From an uncultured Campylobacter sp. (GTDB lineage: Bacteria > Campylobacterota > Campylobacteria > Campylobacterales > Campylobacteraceae): 6,320 nucleotides of DNA. The notes under the pieces are model-generated. The model was not told the origin of the DNA, searched no databases, and was given only the letters and a program-made list of their open reading frames with translations. The translations under genes and the position numbers were made by a program. The DNA lies in the NCBI RefSeq assembly GCF_937997595.1, contig NZ_CALKTS010000299.1, positions 1 to 6,320 on the forward strand, written 5' to 3'. This document shows positions 1 to 6,019 of the stretch, in pieces (within the stretch, counting starts at the first letter, position 1; every line of letters starts with the position of its first letter).

Positions 1-1220
1 GCAACCTTCATTTTTGCGATCGCGCGCGCGCGGTCCTTGTCGTAGACGATGAGCTTGCCGATCATACTGTCGTAGTAAGGCGGCACCGAGTAGCCCTCAT
101 AAACGTGGCTATCCATTCGCACATTTCTGCCGCCCGGAGCGACGTATTTTGTGATTTTGCCAGGGTTTGGCATAAAGCTTTTGGAGTCCTCAGCGGTGAT
201 GCGGCACTCAAGCGCGTGCCCGCTAAATTTTATCTCGCTTTGAGGTAGCAGCTTCTCGCCCTGCGCGATGCGGATCATCCACTCGATCAGATCGAGCCCG
301 CTTCGCATCTCGCTTACGGTGTGTTCGACCTGCAGGCGGGTATTCATCTCGATGAAATAGAATTTCTTATCTTTGCTATCGTATAAAAACTCAAACGTTC
401 CAGCGCTTGCGTATCCGATCGCCTTAGCGGCGCGAACCGCCGTTTCGTGCAGGCTCTTTCGTGTCGGCTCGTCCAAGATCACGGCCGGGCTTTCTTCGAT
501 CAGCTTTTGATGGCGGCGCTGCATCGAGCAGTCGCGCTCGCCGATATGCACGACGTGTCCGTGCTCGTCGCCCAAGACCTGAACCTCGATGTGGCGCGGG
601 TTTGTGATATATTTTTCCATATACATCGTGCCATCGCCGAACGCGCTCATCGCTTCGCTCTCTGCCGACCAAAAGAGCTTTTCGATATCCTCTTCGCGCT
701 CGACCACGCGCATTCCGCGCCCACCGCCACCGGCTGCGGCTTTAATGATGACCGGATAGCCGATTTCGGCAGCTAGCTTGCGTGCCTCTTCGACGCTTGC
801 GATCGCGCCGTCGCTGCCCGGCACTACGGGGATTCCTGCGCGCATCATTACCTGCTTGGCCTTGCTCTTATCGCTCATTAAAGTCATTGCCTCGACGCTC
901 GGGCCGATAAATTTAATGCCGTGCTTAGCGCAAATTTCTACGAAATTTTGACTTTCGCTCAAAAAGCCGTATCCCGGAAATATCGCGTCGGCTTCCGTTA
1001 GCTCGCAGGCCGTGATGATCGCGGGGATATTTAGATAGCTATCGCTGCTGCGCGGTCCGCCTATGCAGACCGACGCATCGGCGTATTTGACGTAAAGCGC
1101 GTCCTGATCGGCGGTAGAGTGCACGACGATAGCTTGCTTGCCCATCTCCTGGATCGTGCGAAGCGCTCTAAGCGCTATCTCGCCGCGATTTGCAATGAGG
1201 ATCTTTTTAAGCTCTCTCAT
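1..1220 (-). CDS. accC: Acetyl-CoA carboxylase, biotin carboxylase subunit (3' end cut by window edge)
   Basis: Biotin carboxylase performs the ATP- and bicarbonate-dependent carboxylation of biotin on AccB, the first half-reaction of malonyl-CoA synthesis for cytoplasmic fatty acid synthesis. I translated 406 complete codons with no internal stop. The N-terminal domain starts with KKILIANRGEIALR. The ATP-grasp domain has the glycine-rich loop AAAGGGGRGMRVV (about 161-173). By alignment from memory with the E. coli protein, the conserved residues are Lys118, Lys160, His210, Cys231 (in ERDCSMQRRHQK), Lys239, Glu277, Glu291, Asn293, Arg295, Glu299 and Arg340. The visible part ends near YDSMIGKLIVYDKDRARAI, so about 40 residues of a roughly 445-residue protein are missing. 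The ATG start overlaps the accB stop (ATGA), so translation is probably coupled. A GAGG lies about 10 bases upstream. VEHTVSE replaces the E. coli VEHPVTE, which I take as lineage variation. Identification is secure. Confidence 0.97.
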   Translation of the reverse strand, partial: MRELKKILIANRGEIALRALRTIQEMGKQAIVVHSTADQDALYVKYADASVCIGGPRSSDSYLNIPAIITACELTEADAIFPGYGFLSESQNFVEICAKHGIKFIGPSVEAMTLMSDKSKAKQVMMRAGIPVVPGSDGAIASVEEARKLAAEIGYPVIIKAAAGGGGRGMRVVEREEDIEKLFWSAESEAMSAFGDGTMYMEKYITNPRHIEVQVLGDEHGHVVHIGERDCSMQRRHQKLIEESPAVILDEPTRKSLHETAVRAAKAIGYASAGTFEFLYDSKDKKFYFIEMNTRLQVEHTVSEMRSGLDLIEWMIRIAQGEKLLPQSEIKFSGHALECRITAEDSKSFMPNPGKITKYVAPGGRNVRMDSHVYEGYSVPPYYDSMIGKLIVYDKDRARAIAKMKV

Positions 1221-1675
1221 AGCTTCTCGACCTCAAACAGCGCCATAGCGTATTCGACGGGCTGTCCGTCTTCGACGAGAGCTTTTTTGATGCGGCAGTC
1301 GAATTCCGCTTCGATCTCATTCATAATCTTCATTGCTTCTATTATGCCGATCGTATCACCCTTATGCACGACCTGGCCTACGCTTACGAACTCTGCCGCA
1401 CCGGGACTTGGCGCTTTATAAAAAGTACCCACCATCGGGCTATCGATCGTATCCATCGCACCTTTTGAGGCGGGCTTATCACCCACGAGCACATTTACCG
1501 CAGGCGCAGCAAGCTGCGGGGCAGGTGCCGGTGCGGCGAGCTGAGGCGTGCTCCCACCGCATGGGCCATATTTTTTTATCTCGATTTCAAAATCTTTATC
1601 TTTAATTTTTAGCTCGTTAATGCCTTGCTTCTCGCCGAAAAAATCCATTAACTCTTTGATTTCTGCTTTTGTCAT
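1217..1675 (-). CDS. accB: Acetyl-CoA carboxylase, biotin carboxyl carrier protein
   Basis: This small acidic carrier holds the biotin that moves between biotin carboxylase and carboxyltransferase in acetyl-CoA carboxylase. The 152-residue protein has the family layout: an N-terminal helical segment (1-36), a flexible Ala/Pro/Gln linker (about 37-70, with an internal near-repeat PQLAAPA/PQLAAPA), and a C-terminal biotinyl domain (about 76-152). The biotinylation motif EAMKIMNE places biotin on Lys116. SPMVGTFYKAPSPGAAE (79-95) contains the 'thumb' insertion characteristic of acetyl-CoA carboxylase carriers rather than of other biotin or lipoyl domains. A strong AGGAGA lies five bases upstream of the ATG. 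The stop codon overlaps the accC start, so the two form an operon. Length is normal and nothing looks damaged. Identification is secure. Confidence 0.97.
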   Translation of the reverse strand: MTKAEIKELMDFFGEKQGINELKIKDKDFEIEIKKYGPCGGSTPQLAAPAPAPQLAAPAVNVLVGDKPASKGAMDTIDSPMVGTFYKAPSPGAAEFVSVGQVVHKGDTIGIIEAMKIMNEIEAEFDCRIKKALVEDGQPVEYAMALFEVEKL

Positions 1676-1715
1676 AAATTTCTCCTGAAAAAATTTGCGA
1701 AATTTTAGCTAAATT

Positions 1716-1721
1716 TTTATA
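1716..1721 (-). promoter_or_regulatory. Probable accBC promoter, -10 element
   Basis: On the minus strand, TATAAA sits in an AT-rich block about 40 bases upstream of the accB ATG. No recognisable -35 is present, which is usual for Campylobacter sigma-70 promoters, where an AT-rich periodic upstream region replaces it. The predicted transcript would have a leader of about 30 bases carrying the AGGAGA. The plus strand of the same block reads a perfect TATAAT (1718-1723), so direction is inferred from gene position only. Confidence 0.45.
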
Positions 1722-1930
1722 ATTGTTTCTTTAAATGGATTTTTGCGGGACTTTTAAGAAGTGCAAAGCGAAATTTACGACAGAATTTGCGGACTGATTT
1801 TAAGGATTTATAGGCTGCGATTTGCCTCGTTCATTTTAAGCTCGAACTTCGCAAGCGAAACACAAAATTTTGCCGTAAGGGCGCAGGATGATTTTAAATC
1901 CTTTAAAAAATTTAACGCTTAATTTTACGA

Positions 1931-2027
1931 CCGAAATTCTACGCCCAAGCCCCGAGCGCGAAAATTCCGCGCTTTGCTTTAAAATCTCGCCTCCGAGCTC
2001 ATATTAAAATCCCGCGCCGAAATTCTA
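1931..2027. repeat. Short direct repeat CCGAAATTCTA (two copies)
   Basis: The 11-base sequence CCGAAATTCTA occurs at 1931-1941 and again at 2017-2027 in the same orientation, 86 bases apart in the non-coding spacer. Because GAAATTT-like words are common in this genome's spacers, this may be compositional rather than functional. Confidence 0.4.
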
Positions 2028-2035
2028 TCCGCGCG
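2013..2035 (-). terminator. Weak candidate terminator after the asparaginase gene
   Basis: On the minus strand, just downstream of the asparaginase stop, CGCGC (2031-2035) can pair with GCGCG (2013-2017) around a 13-base loop. GG and then ATTTTAAT follow, giving only a short T-run. The stem could extend by one or two G-U pairs. The position suits a 3' end, but the loop is large and the U-tract poor, so this is a low-confidence call. Confidence 0.2.
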
Positions 2036-2047
2036 AAGCCCTATGCG

Positions 2048-3097
2048 TTAATGTGTCGCAAAAAAGCTCTGAATTTTAGCTTTATCGCTCGTTTTGCTAA
2101 GGGCTAACATCAGCAGTACGCGCGCCTTTTGCGGATTTAGATTATCTGCGGTTAGAAAGCCAAGTTTTGCGTCGTCCACCTCCGAGCTAACGCTAGTTGA
2201 GCCGCTGCCTGTGCGGCTTGAGCGCACAACGACCACGCCCGCTTCGCTAGCTTTTGCGAGCGCGGCCTCCGTATCGGGGTATAAATTTCCGTTTCCCATG
2301 CCGGCGACTACGATGCCCTTAGCGCCCTTTTGTACGGCAGTCTCTACGAAATCGCTCACGTCCTGCGGATGCGCGTAAATAATATCGACGCGTGGCAGAA
2401 CCTTGATGTCTTTGATATTAAAATCGCTACTTATCGTGTGCTTGCGAAGCGGCGCCATATAGAAATTTACGACTCCGTAATTCACAGTGCCGATCTTGCC
2501 GGAATTCGGCGAGGCAAAAGCCGCAACGTTAGTAGTATTTGTTTTCGTAACCTCGCGCGCGGCGTGGATCTCGTCGTTCATCACTACAAAAGCGCCCTTT
2601 TCGCGAGAGTTTTTATCTGCCGCGACGGCAACGGCGTTGTATAGATTAAGCGGTCCATCAGCACTCATCGAGTCTGCGTTTCGCATCGCGCCCACCAAAA
2701 CGATCGGTTTTTTGGATTTTACTACCAGGCTTAAAAAATACGCCGTCTCCTCCATCGTATCGGTTCCATGCACGATGACGATGCCGTCTACGTCGTTTTT
2801 AGTAAGCAGCTCGCTTACGCGGTTTGCAAGCTTGAGCCAAATTTCATCATTCATCTCCTGCGAGCCGATATTTGAAATTTGCTCGCTTTTAATCGTAGCT
2901 AAATCCCCCAGCTGCGGTACTGCCGCTAAGATATCTTCTACGCCCTTAGAGCCTGCGGTATAGTTGCCCTCCGTGGCACTTGCGCTGCTTCCCGCGATCG
3001 TACCGCCGGTAGCTAAAATATAAATATTTGGCTTCGCAGCAGCCAAAGATGACGCGATAAAAAACGTAATAAACGCAAATTTCTTGAGTAGCCCCAT
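2048..3097 (-). CDS. ansB: Periplasmic type II L-asparaginase with Sec signal peptide
   Basis: L-asparaginase hydrolyses asparagine to aspartate and ammonia. The aspartate can be taken up and used as a carbon and energy source by Campylobacter. The 349-residue product closely resembles E. coli AnsB. Residues 1-21 are a classic signal peptide: Lys5-Lys6, a hydrophobic core FAFITFFIASSL, and a c-region LAAA with probable cleavage before KPN. Catalytic residues are visible: Thr33 in ATGGTIAG, Tyr46 in GNYTAG, Thr112-Asp113 in HGTDTMEETAYF, Lys185 in VTKTNTTN, and Glu306 in SEVDDAKLGF. The GNGNLY and LNPQKARVLLMLAL motifs are also present. AAGGAG lies five bases before the ATG, and the start is fixed by the signal peptide. 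The gene is monocistronic by layout and divergent from dcd. The C. jejuni equivalent is often called ansA, and I use ansB for the secreted type. Glutaminase side activity is possible but cannot be read from sequence. Confidence 0.95.
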   Translation of the reverse strand: MGLLKKFAFITFFIASSLAAAKPNIYILATGGTIAGSSASATEGNYTAGSKGVEDILAAVPQLGDLATIKSEQISNIGSQEMNDEIWLKLANRVSELLTKNDVDGIVIVHGTDTMEETAYFLSLVVKSKKPIVLVGAMRNADSMSADGPLNLYNAVAVAADKNSREKGAFVVMNDEIHAAREVTKTNTTNVAAFASPNSGKIGTVNYGVVNFYMAPLRKHTISSDFNIKDIKVLPRVDIIYAHPQDVSDFVETAVQKGAKGIVVAGMGNGNLYPDTEAALAKASEAGVVVVRSSRTGSGSTSVSSEVDDAKLGFLTADNLNPQKARVLLMLALSKTSDKAKIQSFFATH

Positions 3098-3141
3098 AGT
3101 TGCTCCTTAAAAAGTGATAAAATTTTTATAATTTAAGCAAA

Positions 3142-3150
3142 ATTCTAGCA
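3142..3150 (-). promoter_or_regulatory. Probable asparaginase promoter (extended -10)
   Basis: The minus strand reads TGCTAGAAT, an extended -10 (TGn followed by TAGAAT), about 45 bases upstream of the asparaginase ATG. The start point would give a leader of roughly 38 bases ending in AAGGAG (3103-3108). Upstream sequence is AT-rich with no clear -35. A second AT-rich block nearer the gene (minus-strand TATAAA near 3124-3131) is an alternative. Confidence 0.5.
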
Positions 3151-3177
3151 TAAAATTTTTATTATATTTTATTTTGC

Positions 3178-3186
3178 TGCTATAAT
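3178..3186 (+). promoter_or_regulatory. Probable dcd-topA promoter (perfect extended -10)
   Basis: TGCTATAAT is an exact extended -10 ending 34 bases before the dcd ATG, preceded by an A/T-rich stretch without an evident -35, as is typical for Campylobacter sigma-70 promoters. The predicted leader is under 30 bases and contains AAGGAA (3210-3215) five bases before the ATG. It lies back to back with the asparaginase -10, about 28 bases away. Confidence 0.7.
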
Positions 3187-3220
3187 GCGCGAAAAATTTT
3201 GATTATTTTAAGGAAATTTT

Positions 3221-3784
3221 ATGGGACTGAAAAGCGATAAATGGATCAGACAGATGTCGCAGCAGCACGATATGATAGCGCCCTTTTGCGAGGAAAATAT
3301 CGGCCGCGGCGTCGTTAGCTACGGACTTTCGAGCTACGGATACGACATACGCGTAGCGCGAGAATTTAAAATTTTTACAAACGTCGGCGGAACGGTCGTC
3401 GATCCTAAAAATTTCGACGCAAAAAACGTCGTGGATTTTGAGGGCGACGTCTGCATCGTGCCGCCGAATTCCTTCGCGCTAGCGCGCACTATCGAATACT
3501 TCAAAATGCCGCGCGACGTGCTTGCGATCTGTCTGGGCAAAAGCACCTACGCGCGCTGCGGCATCATCGTAAACGTAACGCCCTTTGAGCCCGGTTTTGA
3601 GGGGCACATCACGATTGAAATTTCCAACACCACGCCGCTGCCTGCAAAAATTTACGCGAACGAAGGCATCGCGCAGGTTTTGTTTCTGCAAGGAGATGAG
3701 CCGTGCGAGGTGAGCTACTGCGACAAAAAGGGCAAATACCAAAGCCAAAAAGGTATCACGCTGCCTAGAATTCTAAAGGATTAA
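3221..3784 (+). CDS. dcd: dCTP deaminase
   Basis: This cytoplasmic enzyme deaminates dCTP to dUTP, which a dUTPase then converts to dUMP for thymidylate synthesis. The 187-residue protein is full length for the trimeric dUTPase-fold family. Diagnostic segments are SYGLSSYGYDIRVA (33-46), the nucleotide-binding loop GKSTYARCGIIV (106-117) with Ser108 and Arg112, and FEPGFEGHITIEISN (122-136), where Glu133 matches the catalytic glutamate. A C-terminal nucleotide-closing tail, KYQSQKGITLPRI, is also present. This is the form with GKSTYARCG rather than the E. coli GRSSLARLG. AAGGAA precedes the ATG. topA starts 3 bases after the stop, so the genes are probably cotranscribed. A bifunctional dCTP deaminase/dUTPase is possible in this fold but nothing visible requires it. 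Confidence 0.96.
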   Translation: MGLKSDKWIRQMSQQHDMIAPFCEENIGRGVVSYGLSSYGYDIRVAREFKIFTNVGGTVVDPKNFDAKNVVDFEGDVCIVPPNSFALARTIEYFKMPRDVLAICLGKSTYARCGIIVNVTPFEPGFEGHITIEISNTTPLPAKIYANEGIAQVLFLQGDEPCEVSYCDKKGKYQSQKGITLPRILKD

Positions 3785-3787
3785 ACA

Positions 3788-6019
3788 ATGAAAAATTTAA
3801 TCATCGTAGAATCCCCGGCAAAAGCCAAAACGATCAAAAAATTTTTAGGCGAAGACTACGACGTCGTCGCTTCAAAAGGCCATATCCGCGACCTTCCTAA
3901 AAAACGCTTCGGCATCAAAATCAAAGATAAAAGCTTCGAGCCCGAATACGAAATCAGCGCCGATCACGATCAGATCGTAAAGCAGATAAAGACGCTCGCC
4001 AAAAAGGCGGATCAAATTTATCTCGCGACGGACGAGGACCGCGAGGGCGAGGCGATCGCCTATCATATCGCCGCTTCGATCGGCAAGCAGGCGCAGGAGC
4101 TGCCGCGCATCGTATTTCACGAGATCACCAAAAGCGCGATCTCAAACGCGTTAAGCTCGCCGCGCAAGCTGAATATCGCAAGCGTAAACGCTCAACAAGC
4201 GCGCCGCCTGCTCGATCGCATCGTGGGCTACAAGCTAAGTCCGCTTTTAAATTTAAAGATCCAGCGCGGCTTAAGCGCGGGTCGCGTCCAAAGCGCCGCG
4301 CTTAAAATCGTCGTCGATCGCGAGCGAGAAATTTTAAATTTTAAACCGGTAGAATTTCACAGCATCGACGCGGTTTTTAAGAAGGACTTGGAAGCCGAGC
4401 TCGTGGAATTTCGCGGCAAAAAGATGGAAAAGCTCTCGATCAAATCTGCGGCGCAGGCTAGCGAGATCATTTCGGTGCTGCAAAAAGACAAATTTAGCGT
4501 AGAGAGTATCGAGAGCAAATCGCGCAAGACAAACCCCTACCCGCCGTTTATGACCTCGACGCTACAACAGGCGGCGAGCACGGCTCTAGGCTTTAATCCA
4601 CGCAAGACGATGAGCCTCGCGCAGAGCCTTTACGAAGGCGTCAATACCAAAAACGGCGGCGCGATCACCTACATGCGAACCGACTCGCTAAATATCGCTA
4701 AAGAAGCGATCGCGGCGGCTCGCGAACTAATCGGCGAGCGCTTCGGCGAAAAATATCTGCCCAAAAGCCCGAATTCATACGCCACCAAAAGTAAAGGCGC
4801 GCAGGAAGCGCACGAAGCGATAAGACCTACCGATCTAAAGCTTACCCCCGAGCTCGCGCAAAAAATCCTGCCTCGCGACGAATACCGCCTTTACGCGCTC
4901 ATCTATAACCGCTTCGTAGCCTCACAGATGAGCCCTAGCGTCTCGCAGATCCAAACGATCATCGTGCGCGGCGAAGCGGGCGCGTTTAAGATCAGCGGAC
5001 GCAAGGTGGAATTTGACGGATTTTACAAGGCTTACGGCGATCTGGATAAGGATAAAATTTTACCGAGCCTTAGCGCAGGCGACGCGATGAGCCTACAAAG
5101 CCTAAGCTCGCAGCAGCATTTCACCGAGCCGCCGGCACGCTATTCGGAAGCGAGCCTCATCAAAAAGCTCGAAAGCCTCGGCATCGGTAGGCCCTCGACC
5201 TATGCGCCTACCATCTCGCTGCTTACGGCGCGCAACTACGTAAATATCGAGCAAAAGCACCTGGTGCCGAGCGAGATCGCCTTTAAGATCACCGAGATGC
5301 TGGAGCAAAATTTTAAAAATATCGTCGATAGCGAGTTTACCTCCAAAATGGAGGAGAAACTCGACGACATCGCCGAAAACAAAGCGGACTGGCAGCAAAT
5401 TTTGGCGGATTTTTACTACCCTTTTATGGACGAGATCGCCAAAGGAAAAACGTCGATCGCAAGCCAAAAGCTAGCCGAAAAGATCGGCGAAGCATGCCCG
5501 AACTGCGGCGGCGAGCTACTTAAGCGCCAGGGCAGATTCGGCGAGTTCATCGCTTGCTCGAACTATCCGAAATGTAAATACTCCCGCAACGCGGACGCCA
5601 GCGCCGAGGGGGCGAGCGAGGAGAAGGCGGCGCCCGAGGTGCTAGATGAAAAATGCCCGCAGTGTGGTAAAAATCTGATCAAGCGCAAAGGCAGATACGG
5701 CGAGTTTATCGCTTGCGAGGGCTATCCGAAGTGCAAATACTCGCGCAAAATCGAGGGCGCGGCAAAGGAGAAAAAGCCGCTGCTCTCTACGGGCGTTAAG
5801 TGCCCGAGCTGCGGCACGGGCGAGATCGTCGAGCGCTTCTCCAGACGCGGCAAATTCTACGGCTGCACGAACTACCCTAAATGCGGCTTTGTGAGCAACT
5901 ATGCGCCGATTGCGCGCGCATGCCCGCAGTGCGGCAACTCATACATGCTCCGCAAAGAGCTGAAAAAAGGCAACTTCGCCGAGTGCCCGCAGTGCAAGCT
6001 TAAAGAAGAGATCGATTGA
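3788..6019 (+). CDS. topA: DNA topoisomerase I (type IA, omega protein)
   Basis: TopA relaxes negative supercoils by passing a strand through a transient single-strand break, countering gyrase on the nucleoid. The 743-residue protein begins with the Toprim domain: catalytic Glu8 in LIIVESPAKAKTIKKFL, and the Mg2+ site in ATDEDREGEAIAYH with Asp82, Asp84 and Glu86. The type IA core follows, with the active-site Tyr295 and Arg297 in GAITYMRTDS, GLSAGRVQSAAL (161-172) and GIGRPSTYAPTI (465-476). The C-terminus carries four Cys4 zinc ribbons: Cys570/573/590/596, 623/626/643/649, 672/675/693/699 and 712/715/733/736. An Ala/Glu-rich linker (about 601-619) separates ribbons one and two. AAAGGA (3775-3780), inside the end of dcd, supports the ATG start. 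All catalytic and zinc residues are intact. Identification is secure. Confidence 0.98.
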   Translation: MKNLIIVESPAKAKTIKKFLGEDYDVVASKGHIRDLPKKRFGIKIKDKSFEPEYEISADHDQIVKQIKTLAKKADQIYLATDEDREGEAIAYHIAASIGKQAQELPRIVFHEITKSAISNALSSPRKLNIASVNAQQARRLLDRIVGYKLSPLLNLKIQRGLSAGRVQSAALKIVVDREREILNFKPVEFHSIDAVFKKDLEAELVEFRGKKMEKLSIKSAAQASEIISVLQKDKFSVESIESKSRKTNPYPPFMTSTLQQAASTALGFNPRKTMSLAQSLYEGVNTKNGGAITYMRTDSLNIAKEAIAAARELIGERFGEKYLPKSPNSYATKSKGAQEAHEAIRPTDLKLTPELAQKILPRDEYRLYALIYNRFVASQMSPSVSQIQTIIVRGEAGAFKISGRKVEFDGFYKAYGDLDKDKILPSLSAGDAMSLQSLSSQQHFTEPPARYSEASLIKKLESLGIGRPSTYAPTISLLTARNYVNIEQKHLVPSEIAFKITEMLEQNFKNIVDSEFTSKMEEKLDDIAENKADWQQILADFYYPFMDEIAKGKTSIASQKLAEKIGEACPNCGGELLKRQGRFGEFIACSNYPKCKYSRNADASAEGASEEKAAPEVLDEKCPQCGKNLIKRKGRYGEFIACEGYPKCKYSRKIEGAAKEKKPLLSTGVKCPSCGTGEIVERFSRRGKFYGCTNYPKCGFVSNYAPIARACPQCGNSYMLRKELKKGNFAECPQCKLKEEID
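6004..6010 (+). promoter_or_regulatory. Ribosome binding site deciding a TTG start
   Basis: The purine run AGAAGAG lies five bases upstream of the TTG at 6016, inside the last codons of topA. The next reading frame is closed by TAA at 6001-6003, and the conserved DSH motif comes only seven codons after the TTG. TTG is therefore the only standard start codon that keeps the protein's first strand. Confidence 0.55.

Larger units (their letters stand above)
1676..2047. other. Non-coding spacer between accB and the asparaginase gene
   Basis: This 372-base stretch holds no convincing gene on either strand. Many AAATTT/AATTTT runs alternate with GC-rich patches, as in high-GC Campylobacter spacers. 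Contents I can support are the accB leader and -10 at its left end, an 11-bp direct repeat, a 9-bp inverted repeat (1802-1810 and 1895-1903), and small hairpins. The hairpins include a 6-bp stem at 1955-1960/1968-1973 with a 7-base loop, and a 5-bp stem at 1885-1889/1898-1902. Open frames are tiny (the longest I checked starts with ATG at 1735, 20 codons) and lack a ribosome binding site. No tRNA, rRNA or known riboswitch pattern was recognised. Confidence 0.7.

Noticed and set aside
447..776. Plus-strand open frame of 109 codons opposite accC, with a minus-strand frame also open there
   Set aside because: Both lie inside the fully conserved biotin carboxylase reading frame and show low-complexity, family-less sequence. 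They are antisense or off-frame shadows of a GC-rich gene.
1735..1797. Plus-strand 20-codon open frame downstream of a TATAAT
   Set aside because: It has no ribosome binding site and no resemblance to known peptides, and it is expected by chance in this spacer.
1848..1859. Palindrome TTCGC-AA-GCGAA as a hairpin or operator
   Set aside because: The loop would be only two to four bases with a short stem and no T-run. One such palindrome is unsurprising here and no second copy was seen.
2487..2963. Plus-strand open frame of 158 codons opposite the asparaginase gene
   Set aside because: The asparaginase on the other strand has all catalytic motifs and a signal peptide. The antisense frame shows no recognisable domain.
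5102..5467. Minus-strand open frame of 121 codons inside topA
   Set aside because: It lies entirely within the conserved TopA core, with no ribosome binding site or family resemblance.
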